From Brachybacterium squillarum M-6-3 (GTDB taxonomy: Bacteria; Actinomycetota; Actinomycetes; Actinomycetales; Dermabacteraceae), in assembly GCF_000225825.1 (NCBI RefSeq), contig NZ_AGBX01000008.1, positions 62,001 to 126,000 of the forward strand: 64,000 bases of DNA, in the 5' to 3' direction. How positions within the stretch are numbered: position 1 is the first letter of the stretch; each line of letters begins with the position of its first letter. The position numbers and the translations under genes are program-made. Below the pieces are notes generated by a model. The model made no database searches, was not told the origin of the DNA, and saw nothing but the letters and a program-made list of their open reading frames with translations. Below, piece after piece: positions 36,502 to 46,911 of the stretch.

Positions 36502-37389
36502 TCAGTCCATGGTGGCGAGCAGCCGCGCGGTCTGCTCAGCCACGTCGAAGTCGGCGCGGGGCCACTGCGGGTCGATGCCGTGCAGGGCGTCGGTGAGCAG
36601 CTGCTGCACGGCGATGCGGGAGTACCACTTGCGGTCCGCGGGGACCACGTGCCAGGGCGCCTGCTCGGTGGAGGTGGCGGCGAGCGCGGCGTCGTAGGCC
36701 TCGCGGTAGGCGTCCCAGTGCTGGCGCTCGTCGACGTCACCGGGGTCGAACTTCCAGTGCTTGTCGGGCCGCTCCAGGCGCTCCAACAGCCGCTCCCCCT
36801 GCTCGGCGCGGGAGATGTGCAGCATCACCTTGATCACCGTGGTGCCGGCCGCGGTCAGCTCCGCCTCGAAGTCCCGGATGGCGGCGTAGCGGCGCTCGAT
36901 CTCGGCGGCGTCGGCCCAGCCGTGCACCCGGTGGATCAGCACGTCCTCGTAGTGCGAGCGATCGAAGACGCCGATCATGCCGGGGGCGGGGGCGTGGGGG
37001 CGGATGCGCCAGAGGAAGTCGTGGGCCCTCTCCTCCTCGGTGGGGGCCTTGAAGGCGGTGATCTCCACGCCCTGCGGATCCACGGCCCCGACCACGTGGC
37101 GCATGATCCCGCCCTTGCCGGAGGTGTCCATGCCCTGCACGACCAGCAGCACGCTCGCGCCCTCGCCGGTGGGGCGGCTGGCGGCGAACAGGCGCTCCTG
37201 CAGCTCGTCCAGCGGCTCGTCCGTCGTCGCGAGGCGCTTCTTGCCCTCTTTCTTGCCGCCCTCGAAGCCGGGGGTGGCGCGGGGGTCGATCGTCGCCACC
37301 GAGCCGGTCCATCCCGGCGGGATCAGGTAGCCGCGGGGCGCGTCCGCGGAGGGCACGGCGGGGGTCTCGGGGCGGGCGTCGTCGCTCAT
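36502..37389 (-). CDS. ppk2: PPK2-family polyphosphate kinase
   Basis: Transfers phosphate between polyphosphate and nucleotides. The 295-residue single-domain protein has the Walker A motif VQGMDTSGKGGIMRHV, Walker B FDRSHYEDVLIHRVHGW, the lid with HISRAEQGERLLERLE, and HVVPADRKWYSR. Whether it favours ADP or AMP cannot be decided by eye. A TAGGGT box ends six bases before the ATG. Confidence 0.92.
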   Translation of the reverse strand: MSDDARPETPAVPSADAPRGYLIPPGWTGSVATIDPRATPGFEGGKKEGKKRLATTDEPLDELQERLFAASRPTGEGASVLLVVQGMDTSGKGGIMRHVVGAVDPQGVEITAFKAPTEEERAHDFLWRIRPHAPAPGMIGVFDRSHYEDVLIHRVHGWADAAEIERRYAAIRDFEAELTAAGTTVIKVMLHISRAEQGERLLERLERPDKHWKFDPGDVDERQHWDAYREAYDAALAATSTEQAPWHVVPADRKWYSRIAVQQLLTDALHGIDPQWPRADFDVAEQTARLLATMD

Positions 37390-37395
37390 GGCGCC

Positions 37396-37401
37396 ACCCT
37401 A
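37396..37401 (-). promoter_or_regulatory. ppk2 -10 box, leaderless
   Basis: TAGGGT on the minus strand ends six bases before the ppk2 ATG. Confidence 0.5.
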
Positions 37402-37429
37402 GACGCGGCGGCGCCCGCCCGCGGGCCGA

Positions 37430-37831
37430 TCAGTCCCCGACGGTGGCGGCGCCGGTCTCGACGTCCACGGCGACCTCGACGTCGTCATCCCCGGTCTCGA
37501 TCTCGACGGTGTAGCGCACGGTGCCGTCCTCGGAGTCCAGCTCCCAGCCGCTGACCCGGCCGTTCCGCTCGGCCAGGGCCGCCTCGGCGGGCACCGGCAG
37601 GGCGGTGCCGGCGAGGTCGGCGTCGGCGGCGGGCGCCTGGGCGTCGTCGGCGCCGGAGGTGTCCTCCCCGCTCGCCTCGGCGCTCGCGGCGGTGGACTCC
37701 TCGGCGGTCGCGGCGTCGTCGCCGGAGCCGCCGCCGCAGCCCACGGCGAGCGCGAGCACGGCGCCGCCGAGGACGGCGGAGCGGGCGGCGGCGCGCAGCC
37801 GGGCGGGACGGGGCCGGGCGGTGCGGGTCAT
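37430..37831 (-). CDS. PepSY-like lipoprotein
   Basis: A 133-residue secreted lipoprotein. The N-terminus RAAARSAVLGGAVLALAVGC ends in a lipobox cysteine; an Asp/Glu/Ala-rich linker follows, then a compact C-terminal domain (RNGRVSGWELDSEDGTVRYT, VEVAVDVETGAATVGD) like a single PepSY repeat. Role unknown; PepSY domains often bind or inhibit at the cell surface. AAGGA precedes the ATG. Confidence 0.8.
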   Translation of the reverse strand: MTRTARPRPARLRAAARSAVLGGAVLALAVGCGGGSGDDAATAEESTAASAEASGEDTSGADDAQAPAADADLAGTALPVPAEAALAERNGRVSGWELDSEDGTVRYTVEIETGDDDVEVAVDVETGAATVGD

Positions 37832-37957
37832 GGGGTCCTTCTCGGACGGGGGCGGTCTCGCCGCCCTCAGCCTGAGCAGGACACCGCGGGAGGCGGACAT
37901 TCCTGAGAACCCTCTCATCGGGGTCTCACCGGCGTCTCACCGCCCGCCGGAGGTCCC

Positions 37958-37986
37958 TTCCCGTACCGCGGCCCCCGCCCTACGGT
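37958..37986 (+). promoter_or_regulatory. Probable xfp promoter
   Basis: TTCCCG (37958-37963), a 17-base spacer, and TACGGT (37981-37986). The leader to the ATG would be about 60 bases. Confidence 0.45.
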
Positions 37987-38053
37987 GGAGGTGTCCTCCG
38001 CGGGCATCCGGTCCCGGCGGACAGCACGTCTCTCCCCGCTTCAGGAAGGCACC

Positions 38054-40519
38054 ATGACCACCGTCCCCGCCTGGCCGAACAGCCCCGCCCACGAGCCCAC
38101 CGACGAGGAGCTCGATCTCCTGCACGCCTGGTGGCGCGCCGCGAACTACCTTTCCGTCGGGCAGATCTACCTGATGGACAACCCGCTGCTGCGCACGCCG
38201 CTGGCGCGGGAGCACGTCAAACCCCGCCTGCTCGGCCACTGGGGCACCACCCCGGGTCTGACCTTCCTGTACGCCCACGCCAACCGGGCCATCGCCCAGC
38301 GCGACCTCAACGCCATCTTCGTGACCGGCCCCGGGCACGGCGGCCCCGGCCTGGTGGCCGCCTCCTACCTGGAGGGCACCTACACCGAGACCTACCCGGA
38401 GGTGACCGGGGACGACGCCGGGCTCAAGCGCCTGTTCACCCAGTTCTCCTTCCCCGGCGGGATCCCCTCGCACGTGGCCCCGGAGACCCCCGGCTCGATC
38501 CACGAGGGCGGCGAGCTGGGCTACGCCCTCTCCCACGCCTACGGCGCCATGTTCGACAACCCCGACCAGATCGCCTTCACGGTGGTCGGCGACGGCGAGG
38601 CCGAGACCGGCCCCCTGGCGACCTCCTGGCACTCCAACAAGTTCGTCAACCCCGCCACCGACGGGGTGGTGCTGCCGATCCTCCACCTGAACGGCTACAA
38701 GATCGCCAACCCCACCGTGCTGGCCCGCATCGGCGACGAGGAGCTGGCCTCCCTGATGCGCGGCTACGGCCACGAGCCCTTCGTCTTCGAGGGCGGGGGC
38801 GACGACGAGGACCCGATCGAGATCCACCGCCGCTTCGCCGCCCTGCTGGACGAGGTGCTGGACCGCATCGCCGAGATCAAGGACGCCGCCCGCTCCGCCG
38901 CCGCCCGCGGCGAGGAGGTCGAGCGCCCGACCTGGCCGATGATCGTGCTGCGCACCCCCAAGGGCTGGACCGGCCCGAAGGAGATCGACGGCAAGCAGAC
39001 CGAGGGCTCGTGGCGCTCCCACCAGGTGCCGCTGGCCAACGCCCGCGACACCGATGAGCACCTCGGGGACCTCGACTCCTGGCTGCGCTCCTACCGCCCG
39101 GGCGAGCTGTTCGACGAGGACGGCCACCTGCGCGAGGACATCGCCGCCGCGGCCCCGACGGGCGCGAAGCGCATGTCCGCCAACCCCATCACCAACGGTG
39201 GCGCGGTGCTGCAGGCGCTGCGCCTGCCCGACTTCCGCGAGTACGCGGTGCCCGTGCCCCGGCCCGGCGGCTCCACCGCGGAGGCCACGAAGGTGCTGGG
39301 CACCTGGCTGCGGGACGTCGCGGCGAACAACCCCGGCTCCTTCCGCATCTTCGGCCCCGACGAGACCGCCTCGAACCGGCTGCAGGCCGTCTACGAGGTC
39401 ACCGACAAGCAGTGGAACGCGGACTACGTGCCCTCGGACCTCGATGAGCACCTGGCCCGCAGCGGCCAGGTGATGGAGATGCTCAGCGAGCACCAGTGCC
39501 AGGGCTGGCTGGAGGGCTACCTGCTCACCGGGCGCCACGGCATGTTTTCCTCCTACGAGGCGTTCATCCACATCGTCGACTCGATGGTGAACCAGCACGC
39601 CAAGTGGCTGAAGGTCACCAATGAGATCGAGTGGCGGCGGCCGCTGGCCTCCCTGAACTACCTGCTGAGCTCCCACGTGTGGCGGCAGGACCACAACGGC
39701 TTCTCCCACCAGGACCCCGGCTTCATCGACCACATGGTCAACAAGAAGGCCGAGATCGTGCGGGTGTACCTGCCGCCGGACGCGAACACCCTGCTGTCGA
39801 CCTACGACCACTGCCTGCGCTCTCGTCAGTACGTGAACGTGGTCGTGGCCGGGAAGCAGCCCGGGCCCTCCTGGCTGACGATGGACGAGGCGATCGTGCA
39901 CTGCACCCGGGGCCTGGGCATCTGGGAGTGGGCCGGCACCGAGGTCGACGGCGAGGACCCCGACGTGGTGCTCGCCTGCGCCGGGGACATCCCCACCGTC
40001 GAGACCCTGGCCGCCGCGAAGATCCTGCGCGAGGAGGTGCCCGGGCTGAAGGTCCGGGTGGTCAACGTGGTGGACCTGATGCGCCTGCAGGACGACACCG
40101 AGCACCCGCACGGTCTGTCCCGCAAGGACTTCGACGGCATCTTCGGCGCCGAGACGCCCGTGGTGTTCGCCTACCACGGCTACCCGTGGCTGATCCATCG
40201 CATCGCCTACCGCCACGACCGCAGCGGCCGCATCCACGTGCGCGGCTACAAGGAGGAGGGCACCACCACCACGCCCTTCGACATGCTGATGCGCAACGAC
40301 ACCGACCGCTTCCACCTGGTGATGGACGTGATCGACCGGGTCGAGGGCCTGGGCAGCCGCTACGCGGGGCTGCGCCAGCGGATGGAGGACACCCGCATCC
40401 GTGCCCGCGCCTTCGCCTACCAGCACGGCGAAGACCTGCCCGAGATCGTGGACTGGGCCTGGGACGACTCGGCCGAGGGCGCCGGGGCGCTCGCCGACAC
40501 GGGCGGCGACAACGAGTGA
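38054..40519 (+). CDS. xfp: Xylulose-5-phosphate/fructose-6-phosphate phosphoketolase
   Basis: Thiamine diphosphate enzyme that splits xylulose-5-P or fructose-6-P into acetyl phosphate and a shorter sugar phosphate. The 821-residue protein has the family signatures [68 protein letters not shown] and [27 protein letters not shown] precedes the ATG. It can provide a bifid-type shunt. No acetate kinase or phosphotransacetylase is next to it. Confidence 0.96.
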   Translation: MTTVPAWPNSPAHEPTDEELDLLHAWWRAANYLSVGQIYLMDNPLLRTPLAREHVKPRLLGHWGTTPGLTFLYAHANRAIAQRDLNAIFVTGPGHGGPGLVAASYLEGTYTETYPEVTGDDAGLKRLFTQFSFPGGIPSHVAPETPGSIHEGGELGYALSHAYGAMFDNPDQIAFTVVGDGEAETGPLATSWHSNKFVNPATDGVVLPILHLNGYKIANPTVLARIGDEELASLMRGYGHEPFVFEGGGDDEDPIEIHRRFAALLDEVLDRIAEIKDAARSAAARGEEVERPTWPMIVLRTPKGWTGPKEIDGKQTEGSWRSHQVPLANARDTDEHLGDLDSWLRSYRPGELFDEDGHLREDIAAAAPTGAKRMSANPITNGGAVLQALRLPDFREYAVPVPRPGGSTAEATKVLGTWLRDVAANNPGSFRIFGPDETASNRLQAVYEVTDKQWNADYVPSDLDEHLARSGQVMEMLSEHQCQGWLEGYLLTGRHGMFSSYEAFIHIVDSMVNQHAKWLKVTNEIEWRRPLASLNYLLSSHVWRQDHNGFSHQDPGFIDHMVNKKAEIVRVYLPPDANTLLSTYDHCLRSRQYVNVVVAGKQPGPSWLTMDEAIVHCTRGLGIWEWAGTEVDGEDPDVVLACAGDIPTVETLAAAKILREEVPGLKVRVVNVVDLMRLQDDTEHPHGLSRKDFDGIFGAETPVVFAYHGYPWLIHRIAYRHDRSGRIHVRGYKEEGTTTTPFDMLMRNDTDRFHLVMDVIDRVEGLGSRYAGLRQRMEDTRIRARAFAYQHGEDLPEIVDWAWDDSAEGAGALADTGGDNE

Positions 40520-40630
40520 TCCGGATGCGCCGCTGAGCGCGTGACCGGCGAGGGCGGGCGGGGCATACTGGCCCCGCCCGCCCCGTCATGGGGGCGCCAC
40601 CCCCGGCACCGCCTGCGAAGGAGACCATCG

Positions 40631-40924
40631 ATGACCCCGAGCCCCTCCCCCGATCCGGTCCGCCGCCTGGTGCGGGTGCGCGGTCGCGTGCAGGGCGTGG
40701 GCTTCCGCTGGGCCACCGCCGGCCAGGCCGAGCGCCTCGGTGTGCGGGGCACGGTGCGGAATCTGCTGGACGGCAGCGTGGAGGCCGTGATCGAGGGCAG
40801 CCCCGAGGCCGTGGAGGCGATGCTCGACTGGCTGCGCGAGGGTCCGCGCACCGCCCGGGTGGACGGCATCACCGAGCGCGAGGAGACCCCCCGGGGCGAG
40901 AAGACCTTCCGCATCGCCGACTGA
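40631..40924 (+). CDS. acyP: Acylphosphatase
   Basis: Hydrolyses acyl phosphates. The 97-residue protein has the signature GRVQGVGFRW with the substrate arginine and the later GTVRNLLDGSVEAVIEG with the catalytic asparagine. AAGGAG precedes the ATG. It lies 111 bases after xfp, whose product is an acyl phosphate; a functional link is possible but unproven. Confidence 0.93.
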   Translation: MTPSPSPDPVRRLVRVRGRVQGVGFRWATAGQAERLGVRGTVRNLLDGSVEAVIEGSPEAVEAMLDWLREGPRTARVDGITEREETPRGEKTFRIAD

Positions 40925-40944
40925 CCCCACGGCCGGTGGGTCGA

Positions 40945-40976
40945 CCCCGCCTCTGCGGAGGCCTCAGAGGGCGGGG
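40945..40976. terminator. Hairpin shared by acyP and the MFS gene
   Basis: CCCCGCCTCTG (40945-40955) pairs with CAGAGGGCGGGG (40965-40976) with one bulge. It overlaps the stop codon of the facing MFS gene. Confidence 0.6.
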
Positions 40977-42145
40977 GCCGGCTCCGGCTCGGGCACCGTG
41001 GCCCGGTATCGCAGCACCAGGGCGAGGCCGCTCGCGGCGAGCAGCACCGAGACGAGCATCATCGCGGTCATCCCGACCCCGTCCAGCAGCAGCCCGCCGA
41101 GGGCCGCGCCGAGGGCGATGGAGACGTTGAAGGCGGCACTGTTCAGGGCCGTGCCCTCCTGCACCGCGCCGTGTGCCTCGGAGTTCACGAAGGACTGGAT
41201 GGAGACCGAGGCGGCCCCGGCGAAGGCGCCCCAGACGGGCATCACGGCCAGCGCGCTGACGGGGCCCTGCACCACCAGCAGCACGGCCAGCAGGGACAGC
41301 AGCAGACCGGCCGCGATCAGGGTGACGGCGGCGGGGGCGGAGTGGCGGATCACGGCGGCGATGGCGAAGTTCCCGGCCAGGCCGGCGATGCCGAACACGA
41401 GCAGCATCATGCTGATCCGCTCCAGCGGCACCCCGGCCCGCTGCTGCAGGATCGGGCTGACAAAGCTGTAGGTGATGAACTGCGCGGTGACCAGCAGCGC
41501 CGTCAGCCCGATGGCGAAGCGGACGCCGCGGGAGCGGGCGGCGCCGAGCATCATCGACGCCGTCACGGGCACCTCGGTGCGCACGGGCCGCACCAGCACG
41601 GCGATCACCACGGCGAGCAGCAGGGCGGCGCCGCCGACGACGGCGAAGGCCTCTCGCCAGCCCAGGTGGGTGCCGATCCAGGTCGCCAGCGGCACCCCGA
41701 GCACGAGCGCGCCGCCGGTGCCGGAGAAGGCGAGGGTCAGGGCCCGGGCGCTGTGCCGGGCGTCGACCTGGCCGAGCGCCACCAGCGGCAGCACCGCCCA
41801 GTACAGACCGATCGCGACGCCCGCGAACAGCCGCGCCAGCAGCAGCACCGCGAAGCTCGGGGCGAGCACGCTGAGCAGGCAGGACAGGGCCACACAGACC
41901 AGGGCGATGACGAGCACCAGGCGCCGGTCCAGGCCGCGCACGATCACGGGGGTCGCCATCGCCACCAGCGCCGCAAGCACGCCGGGCACGGTCACGGCGA
42001 GGCCTCCCACACCCTCGCTGACCCCGAGGTCCGGCGCCATCACGCTGAGCACCCCGATGGGCAGCTCCTCGATGGTGATCAGCACGAAGATGCCCACGGC
42101 GAGCGCGGTCACGGCCGCCCAGCCCCGGATACCGCCCGTCTGCAC
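40964..42145 (-). CDS. MFS transporter, DHA1/AraJ type
   Basis: A 393-residue permease with 12 predicted helices. The motif-A-like VIVRGLDRRLVL and LFAGVAIGLYWAVLPLVA resemble the sugar/drug exporter branch that includes AraJ and YdhP. Substrate unknown. GGGAGG lies five bases before the GTG start; longer open frame upstream lacks such a site. Confidence 0.88.
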   Translation of the reverse strand: MQTGGIRGWAAVTALAVGIFVLITIEELPIGVLSVMAPDLGVSEGVGGLAVTVPGVLAALVAMATPVIVRGLDRRLVLVIALVCVALSCLLSVLAPSFAVLLLARLFAGVAIGLYWAVLPLVALGQVDARHSARALTLAFSGTGGALVLGVPLATWIGTHLGWREAFAVVGGAALLLAVVIAVLVRPVRTEVPVTASMMLGAARSRGVRFAIGLTALLVTAQFITYSFVSPILQQRAGVPLERISMMLLVFGIAGLAGNFAIAAVIRHSAPAAVTLIAAGLLLSLLAVLLVVQGPVSALAVMPVWGAFAGAASVSIQSFVNSEAHGAVQEGTALNSAAFNVSIALGAALGGLLLDGVGMTAMMLVSVLLAASGLALVLRYRATVPEPEPAPAL

Positions 42146-42305
42146 AGCGCCTCCCGGTGGTCCGTCGCGGCCCGCCGGGATGGCGGGCGCCCCGGGTGAC
42201 CCTACGCGTTCCGGGCGGCGCGGAGGGGTGCCGGGCGTCCGCTTCCCGCTACTGTGTCCCCGTCGTCCCGTCCCGCCCGCACCGCCCTCACCCCAGGAGA
42301 CCCTC

Positions 42306-43307
42306 ATGGCCGGAGGCCTTGCCGCCCTGCTCGACGATGTCGCCGCGATCGCTCGCCTGGCCGCTGCGAGTGCCGATGACGTGGCCGCCGCCAGTGCGAA
42401 GGCGGGCGCGAAGGCCACGGGCGTGGTCATCGACGACGCCGCCGTCACCCCGCAGTACGTGCGGGGCATCGAGCCGAAGCGCGAGCTGCCCATCGTGTGG
42501 CGCATCGCGCGCGGCTCCATCATCAACAAGCTGGTCTTCATCCTGCCGGTGGCGCTGCTGCTGTCCTACTTCGCCCCGTGGCTGCTGACACCGATCCTCA
42601 TGCTGGGCGGCACCTACCTCTGCTACGAGGGGGCGGAGAAGGTCTGGGAGCTGGTCTCCGGGCAGAAGCACGAGAAGAAGCCGGCCGCCGCCAAGGGCAC
42701 CGACGCCGAGAAGTCGATCGTGGGCGGCGCCGTGCGCACCGACCTCATCCTCTCCGCGGAGATCATGGTGATCTCCCTGAACACCGTCACGGACCAGTCG
42801 ATCTGGATGCAGGCCGCGATCCTCGTGGTGGTCGGCATCGCGATGACCGTGGTGGTCTACGGCGCGGTGGCGCTGCTGGTGAAGATGGACGACATCGGCC
42901 TGCAGATGGCCCAGCGCGAGTCGGAGACCTCCCGCCGCATCGGTACCGGCCTGGTCAAGGCGATGCCCGTGGTGATGACGGTGATCAGCTACGTGGGCAT
43001 GGTGGCGATGCTCTGGGTGGGCGGCCACATCATCCTGGTGGGCATCCACGAGTTCGGCGCCGAGCAGCCCTACGGCTGGATCCACCACCTCGAGGAGGTC
43101 GTGGCCGTGGTGCCCGGCATCGGCGGGGCGCTGGCCTGGCTGGTCAACACCTTCTTCAGCTTCCTGCTGGGCCTGATCTGGGGCGCGATCATCGTGGTGG
43201 TGATGCACCTGCTGCCCTTCGGCAAGGACGATCACGACGAGGACGGTCACGCCGACGAGGCAGCCGAGGCGGGCGACGCGAAGCCCGCACCCGGCGCCCA
43301 CGCCTGA
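42306..43307 (+). CDS. DUF808 (YedI-like) membrane protein
   Basis: A 333-residue protein with the DUF808 start MAGGLAALLDDVAAIARLAA, the conserved DDAAVTPQYVRGI, and about six hydrophobic helices. The C-terminus is acidic and His-rich (DDHDEDGHADEA). AGGAG precedes the ATG. Family function unknown. Confidence 0.92.
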   Translation: MAGGLAALLDDVAAIARLAAASADDVAAASAKAGAKATGVVIDDAAVTPQYVRGIEPKRELPIVWRIARGSIINKLVFILPVALLLSYFAPWLLTPILMLGGTYLCYEGAEKVWELVSGQKHEKKPAAAKGTDAEKSIVGGAVRTDLILSAEIMVISLNTVTDQSIWMQAAILVVVGIAMTVVVYGAVALLVKMDDIGLQMAQRESETSRRIGTGLVKAMPVVMTVISYVGMVAMLWVGGHIILVGIHEFGAEQPYGWIHHLEEVVAVVPGIGGALAWLVNTFFSFLLGLIWGAIIVVVMHLLPFGKDDHDEDGHADEAAEAGDAKPAPGAHA

Positions 43308-43323
43308 CGTCCGACACACGAGA

Positions 43324-43353
43324 ACGGCCGCCGCCCCGAGGGGCGGCGGCCGT
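43324..43353. terminator. Strong bidirectional hairpin
   Basis: ACGGCCGCCGCCCC (43324-43337) and GGGGCGGCGGCCGT (43340-43353) pair over 14 bases between two convergent genes. Confidence 0.8.
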
Positions 43354-43370
43354 CGTGCATCCGCGGCGGA

Positions 43371-44015
43371 TCAGGCGGGGGTGACCGCCTCGGCGATGGG
43401 GGTGTCGCCGTCGTTGAAGGCGATGAAGCGGCCGCGGGTGTCCTCGCGGCCCACCACCTCGGCGATCACGGCGGCGACGTCGGCGCGGGAGACCTGCCCG
43501 GCCTCACTCGCGGCGGCGTCGATGGTGCCGGTGCCGGGCTCCAGGGTGAGCCCGCTGGGTCCGAGGATGGTCCAGTCCAGGCCCGACTCCTGCAGGAAGG
43601 CGTCGGCCTGCGCCTTGGACTCGGCGTAGGCGAAGAATCCCTCGCTGGGATCGATGCCGTGGTCCGGGCCCGCACCGAAGTAGCTGACCATCACGTAGCG
43701 GGTGGCGCCCACCTGCTCGGCAGCGCGCATCGAGGCGATCGCGCCGTCCCGGTCCACCGCGTAGGTGCGCTCGGGGCTGCCGCCGCCGGCCCCGGCGGAC
43801 CAGACCACGGCGTCGGAGCCGCGCAGCAGCTCCTCCCAGCCGGCCTGGTCCAGGGTCTGGATGTCGGCGACCTCGGCGCTCGCGCCGGTGGCCTCGACCT
43901 CGGCGACGTGCTCCGGGTTGCGGATCACCGCGCGCACCTCGTGGCCCGCCTGCACCAGCAGCGGCTCCGCGAGCAGCGCGACCTTGCCATGTCCTCCGAT
44001 GAGTGTGATCTTCAT
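43371..44015 (-). CDS. NAD(P)-binding Rossmann-fold reductase-like protein
   Basis: A 214-residue atypical short-chain dehydrogenase. KITLIGGHGKVALL forms the nucleotide site; VVWSAGAGGG, VMVSYFGAG and YAESKAQAD follow, with Tyr and Lys in the last motif. It resembles the YwnB/HSCARG-type NAD(P)H-binding proteins whose substrates are mostly unknown. GAGG is just before the ATG. Confidence 0.85.
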   Translation of the reverse strand: MKITLIGGHGKVALLAEPLLVQAGHEVRAVIRNPEHVAEVEATGASAEVADIQTLDQAGWEELLRGSDAVVWSAGAGGGSPERTYAVDRDGAIASMRAAEQVGATRYVMVSYFGAGPDHGIDPSEGFFAYAESKAQADAFLQESGLDWTILGPSGLTLEPGTGTIDAAASEAGQVSRADVAAVIAEVVGREDTRGRFIAFNDGDTPIAEAVTPA

Positions 44016-44131
44016 GCGCCTCACCCTGTCACCGCCCCGCCGCGGTGTCGAGGCCGGGGGCCGGATTCGGCCGCCGGCGGAACCGGGAATGCGCCCGGCC
44101 CGCCCGGCGGCCCCGGTATCCGCCGGCAGGC

Positions 44132-44641
44132 TCAGGCGGAGGGCTCCACGGGCGGCTCGGCCGACCAGGGGAAGACGATCCACTCATCGGTGCGCTTCCA
44201 CACGAAGTCCGGGTCCACCACGGAGACGGGCTTCGCGTAGACCACGGCGCTGCGCACGTCCGCGCCCTGCTCCCGCAGCAGGTCCAGCACGAGGGCCAGG
44301 GTGCGGCCGGAGTCGGCCACGTCGTCCACCACCAGCAGGCGCCGCCCGTGGATCGACTCGGTGTCCAGCAGCGGGGCCAGCAGCACCGGGTCCGGGAGGG
44401 TCTCGTGCACGTCGGTGTAGAACTCGACGTTGATCGCGTCGGAGAGCTTCACCCCGCAGGCGTAGGAGAGCGCCCCGGCCGGCAGCAGACCGCCGCGGGC
44501 CACGGCGATGATGATCTCCGGCTCGAAGTCGGAGTCGGCGATCTGCTGGGCCAGCTCCCGGCTGGCGGTGCCGAAGAGGTCCCAGGTCAGGACCTCCTTG
44601 GTGACCAGCTCGGCCGAGTCGGCGTGGTAGGCGGGGCTCAT
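44132..44641 (-). CDS. Phosphoribosyltransferase, purine type
   Basis: A 169-residue type I phosphoribosyltransferase with IIAVARGGLLPAGALSY and the PRPP motif RLLVVDDVADSGRTLAL. This arrangement is typical of xanthine/guanine phosphoribosyltransferases, so base salvage is likely; the base cannot be fixed. Its ATG overlaps the stop of the BCCT gene (ATGA), an unusual pairing. Confidence 0.88.
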   Translation of the reverse strand: MSPAYHADSAELVTKEVLTWDLFGTASRELAQQIADSDFEPEIIIAVARGGLLPAGALSYACGVKLSDAINVEFYTDVHETLPDPVLLAPLLDTESIHGRRLLVVDDVADSGRTLALVLDLLREQGADVRSAVVYAKPVSVVDPDFVWKRTDEWIVFPWSAEPPVEPSA

Positions 44642-46767
44642 CGGTGCTCCTCGGGGACGTCCGTGCCGGTCTCGCGCTCGGCGTCGGGGGCGACATCGGC
44701 GTCGGAGTCGGCGACGGTCTGGATCTCGCCGGTGTAGGTGCCGGTCGAGTAGTCGTACTCCACGGGGTTGCCGTCCTCGTCGGTCCGGGCGTACCACTCG
44801 GTGACCTCGGGGGCGGTGGAGTCGAAGTCGCTGCCGGTGGCGCGGTCGTCGTCGGTGTCGGTCGGTTCGACGGACAGCGCGAAGTGGTCGCCGTACTCGC
44901 TGACGCCGTAGCGCACCGCCTGCTCGACGGCCACCTCCTCGTAGCGGGATCGGATCGTGTACGGGTCGCTGCGCAGCAGCTTGACCAGGGCGATCGCCAT
45001 CAGCACCAGGATCACCGCGAAGGGCAGGGCGGTGACCACGATGAGGTTCTGCAGGCCCTGCAGGGCGTTCTGCCCGCCGAACAGCAGGATCACCACGGCG
45101 ATGCCGGCCATGCACAGCGCCCAGAACACGGTGACGCCGCGGCGGGGCTCCGGGTTGCCCTTCTGGGAGAGCTGCGAGTTCACCACGGAGGCGGAGTCCG
45201 CGGTGGTGATGAAGAAGATCGCCAGCACCACGATCACCAGTGCCGCGACGATCCAGCCGCCGGGCAGCTGGTCCACGGCGGCGAAGAAGATCTGCTCGGG
45301 CAGCGGCAGGGTGGCCGTGGTGCCGTCGGCGGCGATCGCCGCGTCCGGGTCGGATACGCCGACGGTGTTCCCGGCGGCGTCGAGCTCGCTGGCGCGGCGC
45401 TGCAGCCAGATGCTGGTGCCGCCGAGCACGGCGAAGGCCATCACGATGATCGAGGAGGGGATCAGCAGCACGCCGAGCACGAACTGGCGGATGGTGCGTC
45501 CGCGGGAGATCTTGGCGACGAAGACGCCGACGAAGGGCGCCCAGCTCACCCACCAGGCCCAGTAGAAGGTGGTCCAGCTGGAGAGGAAGGCCTGCATGTC
45601 CGCGCCCTCGGCCATGTTGGCGCTGAGCATGTCGGTCATGGTGCCGAAGTACTCGAGCACGGCGCCGGGGATCATGTTCATCAGGAACACGGTGGGGCCG
45701 ACCACGAAGAAGAACAGCGCCAGTCCCACCGAGAGCACCATGTTGATGTTCGAGAGCCAGCGGATGCCACGGGCGATGCCGGACACGGCAGAGATGACGG
45801 TGCCGATGCTCAGCACGCAGATGATGCCGAGCGCCATCGCGTTGCCGGTGTCGCCGAGTCCGGCGACGATCTCGACGCCGCTGCCGATCTGCAGGGCGCC
45901 GATGCCGAGGGAGGCGGCGGTGCCGAAGAGGGTGGCGGTGATGGCGAGGCCGTCGATGATGCGGGCGCCGATCGAGTCGGTGCGGCCGCTCCACAGGGAG
46001 GCGACCACGGCGCTCATCAGCGGCACCTGGCCGCGGCGGTAGGAGATGTAGGCGACGGAGAGGCCGACGATCGCGTAGATCGCCCAGGCGTTCACGCCCC
46101 AGTGCAGGGCGGACTGCGCCATCGCACCCTTGATCGCGGCGACGGAGCCTGCGTCGTAGGGGGCGCCGGGCCGCGGGGAGAGGTAGTAGGTCAGCGGCTC
46201 GTAGGGGCCGAAGAAGATGATGCCGATGCCGATGCCGGCGGCGAAGAGCATCGCGGCCCAGGAGCCGGTGGAGTACTCGGGCTTCTCCCCGTCCAGGCCC
46301 AGCGGGATCCGGCCGTAGCGGGTGAAGGCGATGATGACCAGCAGGATCACCAGGCAGATGGCGAGCAGGTTGAACACCCAGCCGAGGTTCGCCATCACCC
46401 ATCCGAGCGCCACGCCGGAGACCTCGAAGACGGACTCCGGATTGATCAGGCCCCAGGCGACGAAGGCGATGATCGCGGCGCCGACGACGGTGACGATGCC
46501 CTTGTCCACGCCGTAGCGGATCTTCTGGTCCTCGACGGAGACGCCGGGCACCAGTGCGGGATGGATCGCGTGGGGGTAGTTCACCTCCCGCAGGAAGGCA
46601 CGGGCGCGCTGTCCGCGCTGGGACATCACCCGCAGCTGCTCGACGGCGCCGGGATCGAGGTCGGTCCCGGTGGTGGTGGCGGGGGCGGTGCGGCGCCGGC
46701 GGCGGATGCTGCTGCGGCGGCGCTCCTCGCCCTCGGGATGCTGGGGCGGCTCGGAGGAGGAGTTCAT
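44638..46767 (-). CDS. BCCT-family glycine betaine/choline transporter
   Basis: A 709-residue sodium- or proton-coupled transporter for osmoprotectants. Twelve core helices carry the substrate region ALHWGVNAWAIYAI and TFYWAWWVSWAPFVGVFVAKIS with the aromatic box. A basic N-terminal tail (RRRSSIRRRRR) and an acidic C-terminal tail of about 100 residues could sense osmotic state, as in BetP. The ATG has a weak GAGG site. Confidence 0.93.
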   Translation of the reverse strand: MNSSSEPPQHPEGEERRRSSIRRRRRTAPATTTGTDLDPGAVEQLRVMSQRGQRARAFLREVNYPHAIHPALVPGVSVEDQKIRYGVDKGIVTVVGAAIIAFVAWGLINPESVFEVSGVALGWVMANLGWVFNLLAICLVILLVIIAFTRYGRIPLGLDGEKPEYSTGSWAAMLFAAGIGIGIIFFGPYEPLTYYLSPRPGAPYDAGSVAAIKGAMAQSALHWGVNAWAIYAIVGLSVAYISYRRGQVPLMSAVVASLWSGRTDSIGARIIDGLAITATLFGTAASLGIGALQIGSGVEIVAGLGDTGNAMALGIICVLSIGTVISAVSGIARGIRWLSNINMVLSVGLALFFFVVGPTVFLMNMIPGAVLEYFGTMTDMLSANMAEGADMQAFLSSWTTFYWAWWVSWAPFVGVFVAKISRGRTIRQFVLGVLLIPSSIIVMAFAVLGGTSIWLQRRASELDAAGNTVGVSDPDAAIAADGTTATLPLPEQIFFAAVDQLPGGWIVAALVIVVLAIFFITTADSASVVNSQLSQKGNPEPRRGVTVFWALCMAGIAVVILLFGGQNALQGLQNLIVVTALPFAVILVLMAIALVKLLRSDPYTIRSRYEEVAVEQAVRYGVSEYGDHFALSVEPTDTDDDRATGSDFDSTAPEVTEWYARTDEDGNPVEYDYSTGTYTGEIQTVADSDADVAPDAERETGTDVPEEHR

Positions 46768-46911
46768 GCGGGGCCTCGGATCGGGTCGGGGACTGATCGG
46801 GGTGGGCCCACCGTAGCGAGCCCGGCGCCCGGACCTGCCGCTTCGACCACCTGGCCGAGGATCCGTGACCCCCCTGAGCCCCTTCCCCACATGCATTCAC
46901 ATCCCGGGGTG

